From positions 3,968,001-4,032,000 of the forward strand of contig NZ_CP017481.1 in assembly GCF_002307355.1 (NCBI RefSeq): a stretch of 64,000 nt of DNA, written 5' to 3'. This document shows positions 27,888 to 41,034 of this stretch, piece by piece (within the stretch, counting starts at the first letter, position 1; each line of letters starts with the position of its first letter). This stretch comes from Pectobacterium polaris. Its GTDB lineage: Bacteria; Pseudomonadota; Gammaproteobacteria; Enterobacterales; Enterobacteriaceae. The notes under the pieces are model-generated. The model was not told where the DNA came from and made no database searches. It saw only the letters and a list, made by a program, of their open reading frames with translations. The position numbers were made by a program, and so were the translations under genes.

Positions 27888-28802
27888 CTAGTTATCCATT
27901 AAGTGTAGCAACGCCGCACCACGTACGCCGCCCGCATCGCCATGACGCGCTTTCTCTATACGTGGCAGTTTCGCAATCGGTAAAAGTCGTGAAGGAAGGC
28001 GCGTCGGCAGAATTTGATAGATTTCATCAAAATTCGACAGTCCACCGCCCAACACCAGCAGGTGCGGATCGAACAGGGTCAGCAGATTGCCCAGACAGGC
28101 CGCCAACAAATCCATAAAGCGATCGACAAACGCCTGCGCCTTTTCTTCTCCGCCGCGATAGTGTCGGATGATGGTCACGGCAGGCAGCGCTTCACCATAC
28201 AGATGCTCATACAGCCATTCAAAACCGCGACCAGAAATATAATTCTCGATACAGCCTGATTGACCACAGCCGCACTTCACGCGGGGAATATCCACGCCGA
28301 TGATATCCAGCGCGTCGGACGGCAGACGGAGATGGCCGAACTCGCCCGCGATGCCGTTGCGCCCGTCGACCGGACGCCCGTTAATCACCAGACCACCGCC
28401 CAGCCCCGTGCCTAAAATCATGCCCAGCACGATAGGATAGGAACGAAATTCCGCATCCCAGGCTTCCGACAGCACAAAGCAATTAGCGTCGTTACTGATG
28501 CGAATATCCCGCTGCAAACGCTGCGACAAATCCGTACGCAGCGGTTTTCTCATCGTCGCAGGCAGGTTAGCGGTGAATAGTGCACCGTCGTTACCTGTCT
28601 CCATGCCCGGTACGCCGAGACCGACTTTCCCCTGCATACCAACCTGAGCATCGGCTTCATGCACCAGATTGACCAGCGTCGAGAGTAGATCATCATAATT
28701 ATTGCGCGGCGTCGGCACCCGCTTTTGCCACACCTTGTTCAACTCCGCGTCGAACACGCCCAGCTCAATTTTCGTGCCGCCCATGTCAAAACCGTAGTAC
28801 AT
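27888..28802 (-). CDS. nagK: N-acetylglucosamine kinase
   Basis: ROK-family cytosolic kinase that phosphorylates free GlcNAc released during peptidoglycan recycling, complementing NagZ encoded downstream. It is 304 aa (E. coli 303). Motifs: ATP loop [13 protein letters not shown], catalytic Asp in [26 protein letters not shown] and the zinc motif [17 protein letters not shown]. Operon with cobB. Confidence 0.97.
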   Translation of the reverse strand: MYYGFDMGGTKIELGVFDAELNKVWQKRVPTPRNNYDDLLSTLVNLVHEADAQVGMQGKVGLGVPGMETGNDGALFTANLPATMRKPLRTDLSQRLQRDIRISNDANCFVLSEAWDAEFRSYPIVLGMILGTGLGGGLVINGRPVDGRNGIAGEFGHLRLPSDALDIIGVDIPRVKCGCGQSGCIENYISGRGFEWLYEHLYGEALPAVTIIRHYRGGEEKAQAFVDRFMDLLAACLGNLLTLFDPHLLVLGGGLSNFDEIYQILPTRLPSRLLPIAKLPRIEKARHGDAGGVRGAALLHLMDN

Positions 28803-28886
28803 GACTGCTCCTTAGGGTGTGATCGCTTTCCCACACGATAGGGAATATCCCCGTCATATCTCAAGCCGCATGTGCGTTGGCTTGGC

Positions 28887-30134
28887 TTACTGTCCGCTCA
28901 ACACGCGAGCAGGATCAATCCGGCTGGCGCGTCGTGCCGGATACCAGCTGGCAATCAAACTCAGCACCAGCGATGTGCCTAATACGATAAAGACGTCCAT
29001 CAGATGCAATTCCGATGGCAGGAAATCGATAAAATAGATGTCGCCGGACAGCAGTTTATGGCCGATGAGTGCCTCAATACCGCGAATAATTGGCGTCAGT
29101 TGCAAGGTCACAATCACGCCAATGACAGCGCCTATCACGCTACCCAGCAGCCCAGCCAATAGCCCGTACCAAATAAAGATAGCCCGAATCAGCCCGTCTG
29201 GAGCGCCCAGCGTACGCAAGACCGCAATGTCGCTACTTTTGTCTTTCACCGCCATCACCAGCGTTGACACAATATTAAAACAGGCCACACCAATCACCAG
29301 GATCATCGCCAGATACATGATGGTTCTCACCATCTGGATGTCTCGGTACATATAACCATAGGTGCCAATCCAGCTGCGAATAGAGACATAAGCATTCGTG
29401 ACTTCGCCCGCATCGCGCACCAGCTTATTGGCAGAGAACACATCGTTAGCCTTGATGGCGATCCCCGTTACGCTCTGCCCCATGTCCAGATATTGCTGGG
29501 CATCCGCCAACGGAATCAGCGCTAAGCCGTGATCGAGCTGGCCACTCAGCTGTAAAATACCGCTGACGTGCAACCGGATGCGTTTCGGCTGCATCAGCTT
29601 CATTTCCGGGTCGCTGTTCGGGATCATCACCGTGACCCAGTCGCCTTCCACCACATTCAGCGCCTTTGCCACGCCCTGACCAATAATGACCTGCTGTTCA
29701 CCCGCGCGGAACCGCTGCCAGGCGTCATTCAACACATAGTTGGGCAGCGCGCTAAGACGTTTCTCCTGCTGTGGATCGACGCCTTTTACCTGAACCGCCT
29801 GAAGTTTGGCACCGTTCTCCAGCAGTCCGGTGAAATTGATATAAGGTGCCGCAGCCGCAACGCCGGGCACCTGTTCTATTTTCGGAAGAATGTCCTGCCA
29901 GCCGTCGAAAGGCTGATTGACCGGTGCGATCTCACCATGCGGAACCACGGCCAAAATGCGGTTATTCAGTTCACGTTCAAAGCCATTCATCGCGCTCAGG
30001 CCAAGAATCAACACCGCTACGCCGAGGGCAATCCCGAGCGTCGAAATGACCGAAATCAGCGAAACCATGCCGCCACGCCGACGGCCGCGGCTAAAGCGCA
30101 GGCCAATCAGCAACGAGAGCGGAGGAAATCTCAT
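28887..30134 (-). CDS. lolE: LolE, lipoprotein-releasing permease
   Basis: Inner-membrane subunit of LolCDE, which extracts outer-membrane lipoproteins from the inner membrane and passes them to LolA. It is 415 aa (E. coli 414) with one span near residues 25-50 ([21 protein letters not shown]), a large periplasmic domain, and three C-terminal spans of FtsX/MacB type. The start overlaps the end of lolD by four bases. Last gene of lolCDE. Confidence 0.97.
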   Translation of the reverse strand: MRFPPLSLLIGLRFSRGRRRGGMVSLISVISTLGIALGVAVLILGLSAMNGFERELNNRILAVVPHGEIAPVNQPFDGWQDILPKIEQVPGVAAAAPYINFTGLLENGAKLQAVQVKGVDPQQEKRLSALPNYVLNDAWQRFRAGEQQVIIGQGVAKALNVVEGDWVTVMIPNSDPEMKLMQPKRIRLHVSGILQLSGQLDHGLALIPLADAQQYLDMGQSVTGIAIKANDVFSANKLVRDAGEVTNAYVSIRSWIGTYGYMYRDIQMVRTIMYLAMILVIGVACFNIVSTLVMAVKDKSSDIAVLRTLGAPDGLIRAIFIWYGLLAGLLGSVIGAVIGVIVTLQLTPIIRGIEALIGHKLLSGDIYFIDFLPSELHLMDVFIVLGTSLVLSLIASWYPARRASRIDPARVLSGQ

Positions 30135-30838
30135 TGCCGCGCTCCCATCAGGGTCAGTTCCTGCTGCAACTGACCGTCGCGCATTTCCAGTTGGCGGTTC
30201 AGTCGGCTAGCCAGTTGCAGGTCATGCGTCACCACCAGAAAGGCTGTGCCCTGACGGACGTTCAGTTCTCCCAGCAGTTCAAAAATGGTGTCGGTCGTAC
30301 GCTGATCGAGGTTACCGGTTGGCTCATCTGCCAATACCAGAGACGGGCTATTCACCAACGCTCTGGCAATGGCGACACGCTGTCGTTCACCGCCGGACAG
30401 CTCTGATGAACGGTGGTGGCTGCGTGCTTCCAGCCCAACAGCCGCCAGCATTTCGCGGGCTTTATCCTGCGCCTGTGACGTCGGCACTTTACCAATCAGC
30501 AACGGCATTGCTACGTTTTCCAACGCGGTAAAATCCGGCAGCAGATGGTGGAACTGATAAATAAAGCCCAGCTCGCGGTTGCGTAAATCCGATTTTGCCG
30601 CCGCTGAAAGCGTATTCAGCGGCTGGCCTTTAAAGATAACCTCACCTGATGTCGGCGTATCTAACCCGCCCAGCACATGCAGCAACGTACTTTTGCCCGA
30701 GCCAGAACTCCCGACGATGGCCATCATCTCGCCGCTGCTCATTTCGAATGAGACATCACGTAACACGTCGGTAGACAGCTTGCCGTCCTGATAGCGCTTC
30801 GACAGGTTAGTACACTGCAATAACGGTAAATCACTCAT
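30131..30838 (-). CDS. lolD: LolD, lipoprotein-release ATPase
   Basis: ATPase of LolCDE. It is 235 aa (E. coli 233). Walker [10 protein letters not shown] near residue 45, LolD-characteristic [22 protein letters not shown], signature [15 protein letters not shown], Walker [13 protein letters not shown] and H-loop VVTHD are present. I use the ATG at 30838 ([17 protein letters not shown]), which overlaps the lolC end by eight bases. A longer frame to 30907 lies within lolC and is not used. Confidence 0.97.
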   Translation of the reverse strand: MSDLPLLQCTNLSKRYQDGKLSTDVLRDVSFEMSSGEMMAIVGSSGSGKSTLLHVLGGLDTPTSGEVIFKGQPLNTLSAAAKSDLRNRELGFIYQFHHLLPDFTALENVAMPLLIGKVPTSQAQDKAREMLAAVGLEARSHHRSSELSGGERQRVAIARALVNSPSLVLADEPTGNLDQRTTDTIFELLGELNVRQGTAFLVVTHDLQLASRLNRQLEMRDGQLQQELTLMGARQ

Positions 30839-32033
30839 AACGTAAAGCCTCAGCGGGTTGAACGGCGGCAGCGCGCCATGACGGGTAAAGTGTCGATAAG
30901 AGGGCAATGACCATCGCAGAAATGGCGATGGTCACGACCTGCATGGGATCAATATCTACAGGCAACGCGGCACCATCCAGCAATACGCCCAATATCGGCA
31001 TCAGCGTATTCAGTTGGCTGGCCAATAACGTCCCCAGCAATGCCCCTAACAACGCGCCAATCACGCCAGCGCTCCCCCCTTGCACCATAAACACCGCCAT
31101 AATCTGACGTTGAGTCAGCCCCTGCGTTTGCAGAATGGCGACTTCTCCCTGTTTTTCCATCACCAGTAAACCCAGCGAGGTAATAATATTGAATGCGGCC
31201 ACGGCGACGATCAGGCTGAGCAACAGCCCCATCATATTTTTCTCCATGCGTACGGCTTGGAACAGCTCACCTTTACGCTCACGCCAGTCTTTCCAGACCG
31301 TACCTTCCGGCAGCGTTTGCGTGCTCAGCGTATCGACCGACAGCGGCTTTTCCAGCCACAAACGCCAGCCGGTAATCTGGTTCGCGGGGTAGCGCATCAG
31401 CCGTGAAGCATCCTGCTGGTTCACTAAGAGTTGGTAGCTATCCACTTCGCTGTTCGCGGCAAAGGTGCCGGCAACGGTGAAAATACGCTGGCTGGGGATA
31501 CGGCCCATCGGCGTCAGTTGGCTGGCGCTGGTTACCATCATGCGAATTTGATCTCCAGCTTTAACACCCAGCTGTGCGGCCAGTTTATCGCCCAAAATGG
31601 CCTGATACTGACCGGATTGCAGTTGCTGCTGTTTGACGTTAACCAGATAGCGTGACAGCGGTTCCTGTTCGTCAGGATCAATGCCTAACATCACGCCCAC
31701 CGCAACGCTGCGGGCGCTTTGTAGCACCACATCGCCCGTCGTCAGCGGCGCAACGCGCGTTACGCCTTCCAGCGAGTCTAAGGAGGATGCAGGAATCAAC
31801 GCCGGGTTCAGCGAACCTTGTGGCGTAGAGATAACTGCCTGAGGCATCACGCCCAGAATATTGCCTTCCAGTTCGCGCTCGAAGCCATTCATCACGGAAA
31901 GCACGGTGACCAACGCCATCACGCCCAGCGTGATGCCAATGGCGGATAACCAGGAGACAAACCGGCCGAAGCGGTCTGATGCACGCCCACGCATGTAACG
32001 CAGGCCAATAAATAAAGCGACAGGTTGATACAT
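30831..32033 (-). CDS. lolC: LolC, lipoprotein-releasing permease
   Basis: Permease subunit of LolCDE that also recruits LolA through its periplasmic domain. It is 400 aa (E. coli 399). An N-terminal cytosolic start ([17 protein letters not shown]), a first span with [21 protein letters not shown], a periplasmic domain at about 48-265, then three spans from about 270 to 380. First gene of lolCDE, divergent from mfd across 145 bases. Confidence 0.97.
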   Translation of the reverse strand: MYQPVALFIGLRYMRGRASDRFGRFVSWLSAIGITLGVMALVTVLSVMNGFERELEGNILGVMPQAVISTPQGSLNPALIPASSLDSLEGVTRVAPLTTGDVVLQSARSVAVGVMLGIDPDEQEPLSRYLVNVKQQQLQSGQYQAILGDKLAAQLGVKAGDQIRMMVTSASQLTPMGRIPSQRIFTVAGTFAANSEVDSYQLLVNQQDASRLMRYPANQITGWRLWLEKPLSVDTLSTQTLPEGTVWKDWRERKGELFQAVRMEKNMMGLLLSLIVAVAAFNIITSLGLLVMEKQGEVAILQTQGLTQRQIMAVFMVQGGSAGVIGALLGALLGTLLASQLNTLMPILGVLLDGAALPVDIDPMQVVTIAISAMVIALLSTLYPSWRAAAVQPAEALRYE

Positions 32034-32178
32034 GAAATCCGTCTGGATAAGGTTGCCAAAGCAAAGTGATCAAGGATAATAAAGGGTAGTACTGCTTTAT
32101 GGAACCCTAACACCCTCACTCTACGGCTTTTTCTTATTCCTGGCCGGATGCAGGGAGGCGAGACCCGATAATCAGATG

Positions 32179-35628
<3,450 letters not shown>

Positions 35629-35643
35629 CTCGCTTTCAACATA

Positions 35644-35672
35644 AACGGGAACCTGCGGGTTCCCGTTATTTT
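35644..35672 (+). terminator. Terminator after mfd
   Basis: Ten-base perfect stem AACGGGAACC (35644-35653) and GGTTCCCGTT (35658-35667), four-base loop TGCG, then ATTTTAT. It closes the mfd transcript ahead of the convergent LprI-like gene. Confidence 0.9.
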
Positions 35673-35706
35673 ATGAATTCATATCGACATTCATCGGCAT
35701 TGTGAA

Positions 35707-36159
35707 TTAGAAATCAAGAATACTTCTTCGCACCTGTAACAATTCGGTGGCTCTTTCGCGAACCATGCGTACCTTCATGTCGTAGGTTAACACTTGCCAA
35801 GTTCCTTCTACTTTCTCATCTTTTTTCTGCCCGTCCATCGCTTCGAATTCCCAATACGTATTTTCTGCTGCCTCAATATAGGCATCGCGGTATTGAATCC
35901 AGGCGTCTTGTGATTTTTTCAGCGAGTCTTTAACCGTTTGCGACTTATCCCGCATCAGCGATTGGTACTGCTGATTCATAATCACTTCCCATCCCTGATA
36001 AGCGGCCTCAAAACAAGCTTTACTCTCGGAAATCGCTTGAGCTGACGCAGTACAAGTAATGAGTCGATCATCAGGTGACTCGTTAGTGTTATTCGCACCG
36101 TGAGCCGAAGACACCATGGCCAGAAGTGTTACAAGTATTGCCTTTTTCATTTTATTCAC
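35707..36159 (-). CDS. LprI-like periplasmic protein (DUF1311)
   Basis: A 150-aa protein with a typical signal peptide (MKKAILVTLLAMVSSAHGA), so periplasmic. The mature part resembles the LprI/DUF1311 family: paired Cys (LITCTASAQAISESKACFE), LNxxYQxLM-like MNQQYQSLMRDKSQTVKDSLKKSQDAWIQYRDA and a C-terminal MKVRMVRERATELLQVR. LprI of mycobacteria inhibits lysozyme, but many enterobacterial members are uncharacterised, so the role is open. The frame opens with GTG at 36159; the ATG three codons later (36150) is equally plausible. Together with yegD it stands in the place of the E. coli ldtC-bhsA-comR segment. Confidence 0.82.
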   Translation of the reverse strand: MNKMKKAILVTLLAMVSSAHGANNTNESPDDRLITCTASAQAISESKACFEAAYQGWEVIMNQQYQSLMRDKSQTVKDSLKKSQDAWIQYRDAYIEAAENTYWEFEAMDGQKKDEKVEGTWQVLTYDMKVRMVRERATELLQVRRSILDF

Positions 36160-36278
36160 CGTTCCTTCTTAGTGTTTTTTCCATTATTAACTGCTATATC
36201 AACGCATTATCATTAACCAATATATCCGCCTTTACAAGCACCGTCGTAACGCAGTAAAGTCGCCACCCTTTTTATGGT

Positions 36279-36324
36279 CCGCCATCCTTGGCGGCCTCCC
36301 TTCCGGGCCGTCGCGGGTGCGACG
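36279..36324. repeat. Cluster of three short hairpins upstream of yegD
   Basis: Three successive GC-rich inverted repeats: CCGCCA/TGGCGG (36279-36294), CGGCC/GGCCG (36292-36310) and CGTCGC/GCGACG around GGGT (36309-36324). They end about 44 bases before the yegD start. They could be a palindromic intergenic repeat or a structured leader; no coding potential. Confidence 0.55.
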
Positions 36325-36367
36325 TTAAAAATGTCTCCCGGAAAATTTCTATGGCATGGGCCTCACT

Positions 36368-37720
36368 ATGTTTATCGGTTTTGACTACGGTACAGCCAAC
36401 TGTTCAGTGGCGGTTATGGATGCAGGAACGCCACGGCTCCTGTCGCTGGAAAATGGCTCGCCTTATCTTTCTTCCCTGCTGTGCGCGCCCGTGCGCGAAG
36501 CGGTTAGCGAGTGGTTATGGCGACACCATCAGGTCAATGCTGAGGGTGAGAACGCGCTGCTGCTGAAGCGCGCCATCAGCTACAACCGCGAAGAAGATAT
36601 TCGCGTGCAGCCTGATAGCGTGAAATTCGGACGTGATGCGTTGCGCCACTATATGGATGACCCGGAAGAGACGTGGTTCGTTAAATCACCGAAGTCCTTC
36701 CTCGGTGCCGTCGGGCTGAAAGCCCAGCAGATTGCGCTGTTTGAAGATCTGGTCTGCTCCATGATGCTGCACATCCGCACGCAGGCGGAAAGCCAGCTTG
36801 ATCAGCCTATTCGTCAGGCCGTCATCGGCCGCCCGATTAACTTTCAAAGCATCGGCGGCGAAGAAGCCAACCAGCAGGCGCAAGGCATTTTAGATCGTGC
36901 GGCACACCGTGCCGGGTTTGAAGACGTCGTCTTCCAGTTTGAACCCGTGGCCGCTGGGCTGGATTTCGAATCCACGCTGACGAAAGAAACGCGCGTGCTG
37001 GTCGTGGATATCGGCGGCGGAACCACCGACTGCTCCATGCTGCTGATGGGCCCAGAGTGGCATAAGCAGCATGAACGTTCACAAAGCCTATTAGGGCACA
37101 GCGGCTGCCGCGTTGGCGGTAACGATCTGGATATCATGCTCGCGTTCAAACAGCTGATGCCACTGCTTGGTATGAATAGTGAATCGGAAAAAGGCATCGC
37201 TCTGCCACTCATGACCTGGTGGAATGCGGTTGCGATTAACGATATTCCGGCGCAAAAAGAGTTTCATAGCACCGCCAGCCGCGCGTTAATCAACGAAATG
37301 ATCCGCGATGCCCGTCAGCCCGAACTGGTAAAAAGACTGCTGACCGTCTGGCAACAGCGCCTAAGCTACCGTCTGATTCAACTGGCGGAAGAGAGCAAGA
37401 TTGCGCTGTCCAATCAGTCGGAAACGGCAGCCGATTTGCACTTTATCGAATCGGGTCTGGCAACGCGCATTCATGCTGATGAACTCAATGCCGCCATCGA
37501 GAATCCGCTCATGCGTATTCAGCAACAGGTGACGCTGGCGCTAGAAACCAGTCAAACCCGCCCGGAAGTGATCTACCTGACCGGCGGTAGCGCCCGTTCT
37601 CCGCTGCTGCGTCAGGCTATTCAGCAGTTACTTCCTGATATTCCTATCGCCAGCGGCAACGATTTTGGTTCCGTTACCGCCGGACTGGCGCGCTGGGCAG
37701 AGATTATTTTCCGTCGTTAA
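36368..37720 (+). CDS. yegD: YegD, Hsp70-like putative chaperone
   Basis: HSP70/actin-fold ATPase lacking the substrate-binding domain. It is 450 aa from the ATG at 36368 (MFIGFDYGTANCSVAV), the same as E. coli YegD; an ATG four codons upstream lacks homology. Nucleotide-binding motifs: FDYGTANCSVAV (phosphate 1), VVDIGGGTTDCSMLL (phosphate 2) and VIYLTGGSARSPLLRQAI (adenosine). The client is unknown. In E. coli yegD is at a different locus, so its place next to mfd is a rearrangement. Confidence 0.94.
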   Translation: MFIGFDYGTANCSVAVMDAGTPRLLSLENGSPYLSSLLCAPVREAVSEWLWRHHQVNAEGENALLLKRAISYNREEDIRVQPDSVKFGRDALRHYMDDPEETWFVKSPKSFLGAVGLKAQQIALFEDLVCSMMLHIRTQAESQLDQPIRQAVIGRPINFQSIGGEEANQQAQGILDRAAHRAGFEDVVFQFEPVAAGLDFESTLTKETRVLVVDIGGGTTDCSMLLMGPEWHKQHERSQSLLGHSGCRVGGNDLDIMLAFKQLMPLLGMNSESEKGIALPLMTWWNAVAINDIPAQKEFHSTASRALINEMIRDARQPELVKRLLTVWQQRLSYRLIQLAEESKIALSNQSETAADLHFIESGLATRIHADELNAAIENPLMRIQQQVTLALETSQTRPEVIYLTGGSARSPLLRQAIQQLLPDIPIASGNDFGSVTAGLARWAEIIFRR

Positions 37721-37771
37721 GCCAAAGACGGGACGCCAACCACGTGTCTCGTCAGGCTATTCTTTTGATCG

Positions 37772-38361
37772 CTACCGTGGCTTGACTAATAACCCACGCA
37801 GCAGCAACTCCAGCGCGGCTACACCTTGTGCCAGCCGCGCATTTCCATCCTCTCCGTCCGCTATCCAGAACGCCGCTTCGGCCAGACTGCCGTAGATTAA
37901 CGATGCCAGCGCCTGTGGATCGGCATCAGCCACCACGCCCTGTCGGATAAGGTTATCGATCAGCCGCTGCATCGACTCAACGCAATGGCGCTGTGAATCT
38001 GGTGACGCGCCCCCAGCACCGCTCGGGCATCACGCAGCACAATGCGCTGAATCTCCGGCTCCAGCGCCATTTCCAGATAAGCGCGGCAGCGGCGACGAAA
38101 ACCGTCCCAGCCATCCTCGGCGGTGTCGGAGATGACTTGCAGTCGTGCGTCCATCTCGGCATCGATCTGTTCCACTACTGCCGCCAACAATCCCTTCTTG
38201 TCACCGAAATGGTGATAAAGCGCCCCACGGGTCAGGCTCGCCTGTGCGGTGAGATCGTCCATTGAGGTGTCAGCATAGCCGCGTTCGCTAAAGACCTTAC
38301 GGGCGGTCGCCAGCAGCGTAGCGCGAGTTTCTTCCATTTCAGCACGAGTACGACGAACCAT
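37772..38361 (-). pseudogene. TetR-family regulator with a frameshift
   Basis: Two overlapping frames together make one TetR repressor. The 5' part (from ATG at 38361, AAGGA seven bases upstream) encodes the HTH: VFSERGYADTSMDDLTAQASLTRGALYHHFGDKKGLLAAV. It then runs to VLRDARAVLGA and goes off frame to a stop at 37960. The 3' part, in another frame, continues SPDSQRHCVESMQRLIDNL to the stop at 37772. The break is at or next to a run of five C (plus strand, near 38010). One base, or two, restores a protein of about 195 aa. It is divergent from two MFS genes with matching operator repeats between. Either a true loss of repressor or a homopolymer sequencing error. Confidence 0.85.
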
Positions 38362-38374
38362 CGACACATCCTTA

Positions 38375-38443
38375 CATACACATCGTATGATTATTTACAT
38401 TCATTCCGTATGAATATATGCTTTTATTCATACGCTCTGTATG
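38375..38443. promoter_or_regulatory. Three TetR-type operators CATAC-N5-GTATG
   Basis: The divergent region between the TetR gene and the first MFS gene holds CATAC-N5-GTATG at 38375-38389 and 38429-38443 (both perfect) and CATTC-N5-GTATG at 38398-38412 (one mismatch). Position and symmetry fit binding by the adjacent TetR-family protein, repressing both itself and the exporters. The repeats are seen; the binding partner is inferred. Confidence 0.8.
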
Positions 38444-38496
38444 TATTGTCGCTGTACCACCGTGCGGTGGCAAGTGGATTCACTTTGGAGAATGAG

Positions 38497-39702
38497 ATGG
38501 TCAATCCTTATCGAGAACTTTTCGCTGCGCCCGGCACCAAGGGCTTTGCGCTGGCTGGCCTGTTGGCGCGGATTCCGCTGCCCATGACGGGCATTGGCAT
38601 TATCACCATGCTGTCGCAGCTACGTGGCAGTTATGCGCTAGCGGGTGCTGTCTCCGCCACCTTTGTGTTGACCTACGCGCTGCTGTCACCGCAGATCTCC
38701 CGTCTGGTCGATCGCCACGGGCAAGGCCGCGTGCTACCGATTGCAACCACTATCAGCGCGATCGGCATGCTGCTTCTGCTCGCCAGCACCTGGAGGCAAG
38801 CACCCGACTGGAGCTTATTCATCGGTGCCTTGCTGGCCGGTTTCATGCCCAGCATGTCCGCAATGGTAAGAGCGCGCTGGACGGCCATCTATCGCGGTCA
38901 GCCTCGTTTACAGACCGCTTACTCGCTGGAGACGGTACTCGATGAAGTCACCTTTATCGCCGGGCCACCGCTGGCTGTCGGGCTATCCGTCGCGGTGTTT
39001 CCTCAGGCTGGCCCGCTGGCAGCGGCGCTCTTGCTGATTGTCGGCGTGTTTGCTCTGGTGACACAGCACAGCACCGAGCCGCCAGTAGAAGCGCAGGATG
39101 TCCGCACGGATCGTTCGGGGTCGGTGATCAAACAGGCGAATGTGCGTTTGCTGGCACTGTTGATGGTCGCGATGGGCGTCATCGTCGGCACTGTGGATAT
39201 CGTCAGCGTGGCCTTCGCCGAACAGTATGGTCAGCCGGCGGCGGCCAGTCTGGTGTTGTCGGCTTATGCGGTCGGTTCATGCTTGGCCGGGCTGGTGTTC
39301 GGCGCTCTCAAGCTGCGAACCGCATTGCATCAGTTGTTATTGCTGGGCGGTTTAGCAACGGCAGCAACCACGTTGCCTCTACTGCTGGTTGGCAGCATTC
39401 CCGCGCTAGCTGCGGCCGTGCTGATCGCCGGGCTGTTCTTCGCCCCCACCATGATCGTGGCAATGTCGCTGGTCGAACGTCTGGTTCCCGAGCATCGTCT
39501 TACCGAGGGCATGACCTGGCTGCTGGCGGGGCTGAATATCGGCGTGGCGCTGGGCGCTGCGCTATCAGGCTACGTTGTTGACGACAGCGGTGCCCGAGCC
39601 GGATTCGCCGTTGCGCTATGCGCTGGCGTGTTGGTGCTGCTGGTTGCGCTGTGGGGATATCAACGCCTGCGGACGATTCCTCCTCTTCCCCATGCCGTTT
39701 GA
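38497..39702 (+). CDS. MFS transporter, likely drug/metabolite exporter
   Basis: A 401-aa major facilitator protein with about 12 spans. The ATG at 38497 (MVNPYRELFAAPGTKGF) has a GGAG Shine-Dalgarno six bases upstream and lies after the operator array; a frame from 38410 would begin inside the operators. Features: LLARIPLPMTGIGI in span 1, RLVDRHGQGRVLP (motif A-like loop 2-3), RARWTAIYRGQPRLQTAYSLE, and a long central loop with EPPVEAQDVRTDRSGS. Substrate not identifiable. Operon with the next MFS gene (39-base gap), under the frameshifted TetR gene. Confidence 0.85.
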   Translation: MVNPYRELFAAPGTKGFALAGLLARIPLPMTGIGIITMLSQLRGSYALAGAVSATFVLTYALLSPQISRLVDRHGQGRVLPIATTISAIGMLLLLASTWRQAPDWSLFIGALLAGFMPSMSAMVRARWTAIYRGQPRLQTAYSLETVLDEVTFIAGPPLAVGLSVAVFPQAGPLAAALLLIVGVFALVTQHSTEPPVEAQDVRTDRSGSVIKQANVRLLALLMVAMGVIVGTVDIVSVAFAEQYGQPAAASLVLSAYAVGSCLAGLVFGALKLRTALHQLLLLGGLATAATTLPLLLVGSIPALAAAVLIAGLFFAPTMIVAMSLVERLVPEHRLTEGMTWLLAGLNIGVALGAALSGYVVDDSGARAGFAVALCAGVLVLLVALWGYQRLRTIPPLPHAV

Positions 39703-39741
39703 CGGTTACATCGCCTGCTTCCCCCTGTTAAGGACTGAACC

Positions 39742-40935
39742 ATGAACACGTCTTCCTCTATCCCTCTAGGTGCTGCTGCACAGCATTCCTGGCTGGCCGT
39801 CGTCGCCGTCGGCCTTGCGACCTTCTCTGTCGTCACGACAGAAATGCTTCCGGTCGGCTTGCTAACACCGATTGCCGATACGCTACAGACTTCTACCGGA
39901 ACCGCCGGCCTGATGATTTCACTCCCCGCGCTGCTGGCTGCGCTATTCGCCCCGTTGGTGGTGATCGCATCCGGCGGCATGGATAGACGCAGGATCCTGT
40001 GCGGACTGCTGACGCTGCTGGTTATCGCCAACATTGCCTCGGCATTGGTACCAGACATCGGTTGGATGCTGGCTGCACGCGTGCTGGTCGGTTTCTGTAT
40101 GGGCGGTATCTGGGCGATTGCTGGTGGTCTGGCGGCACGACTCGTTCCCGAGCACGCCATCGGTCTGGCGACATCCATCATCTTTGGCGGTGTCGCAGCG
40201 GCATCTGTGCTGGGTGTGCCGTTCGGCGCACTGATTGGCGATCTCGCTGGGTGGCGCTGGGCCTTCGGTTGCATGGCTGTGTTTTGCGGGCTGGTGCTAG
40301 TGCTTCACCTCGCGGTTATTCCTGCCTTGCCCGTTGCCCATTCGGTCACCCTACGCCAGTTCGGCGAACAGTTGAGCAACCGTAAGCTGCAAGTTGGGCT
40401 AACCCTGACGCTATTGCTGGTAGCCGGACACTTCATGGCCTTTACCTTCGTGCGGCCGCTGCTGCTATCGGTGTCGGGATTCGATGCCCGATGGATCGGC
40501 GCACTGCTGTTCGCCTATGGCATGGCAGGCATCATCGGCAATTTTCTGGCAGGTATCATCACAGCGCAGCGTACGGCGTTAACCTTGATGGCGATCACAT
40601 TGGGGTTGTTGTTGACTCCGATTCTGTTCCTGACCATCGGGGGCTCGCATTTTGGCGGCGGTGTGGCGCTGCTCGTCTGGGGATTGGCCTACGGCGGCGT
40701 GTCTGTCGGTTTGATGACATGGATGATGAAAGCGGCACCACGCGCCGTAGAGATTGCCTCCGCGCTGTATGTTGGCATTTTCAATGTTGGCATTGCTCTC
40801 GGATCGTGGGTCGGTGGTCAAGTCGTGGATAGCTCAGGCCCGATCGCGACACTTTGGCTGGCGGGTGGATTCGCGGCGGCCGCCTTGCTGCTATCCCTGA
40901 GCATGAAGCTAACCGAAAGTAGGAAGAACGTATAA
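39742..40935 (+). CDS. MFS transporter of the AraJ/NepI (DHA1) type
   Basis: A 397-aa protein with 12 predicted spans. N-terminal features of DHA1 exporters are clear: TEMLPVGLLTPIADTL in span 1, MDRRRILCG in loop 2-3, RVLVGFCMGGIWAIAGGLAARLVP and AGWRWAFG. It resembles the E. coli purine-nucleoside exporter NepI in layout, but residues do not allow a substrate call. Second gene of the TetR-linked exporter pair, closed by a strong terminator. Having two different MFS exporters in one small operon is uncommon. Confidence 0.85.
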   Translation: MNTSSSIPLGAAAQHSWLAVVAVGLATFSVVTTEMLPVGLLTPIADTLQTSTGTAGLMISLPALLAALFAPLVVIASGGMDRRRILCGLLTLLVIANIASALVPDIGWMLAARVLVGFCMGGIWAIAGGLAARLVPEHAIGLATSIIFGGVAAASVLGVPFGALIGDLAGWRWAFGCMAVFCGLVLVLHLAVIPALPVAHSVTLRQFGEQLSNRKLQVGLTLTLLLVAGHFMAFTFVRPLLLSVSGFDARWIGALLFAYGMAGIIGNFLAGIITAQRTALTLMAITLGLLLTPILFLTIGGSHFGGGVALLVWGLAYGGVSVGLMTWMMKAAPRAVEIASALYVGIFNVGIALGSWVGGQVVDSSGPIATLWLAGGFAAAALLLSLSMKLTESRKNV

Positions 40936-40954
40936 GCAGAAAGAACGTAGAATG

Positions 40955-40995
40955 AAAAAACCGCGAGCACCTTCTTCAGGTGTCTCGCGGTTTTT
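40955..40995. terminator. Terminator between MFS operon and ycfJ
   Basis: Stem CCGCGAG-CACC / GGTG-T-CTCGCGG (40961-40990) flanked by six A and five T, so it can work on both strands for the convergent MFS and ycfJ units. Confidence 0.88.
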
Positions 40996-41034
40996 AGAGC
41001 GGTGTCAGCGCAAAAACGTAGACTTCAGAGTAAA

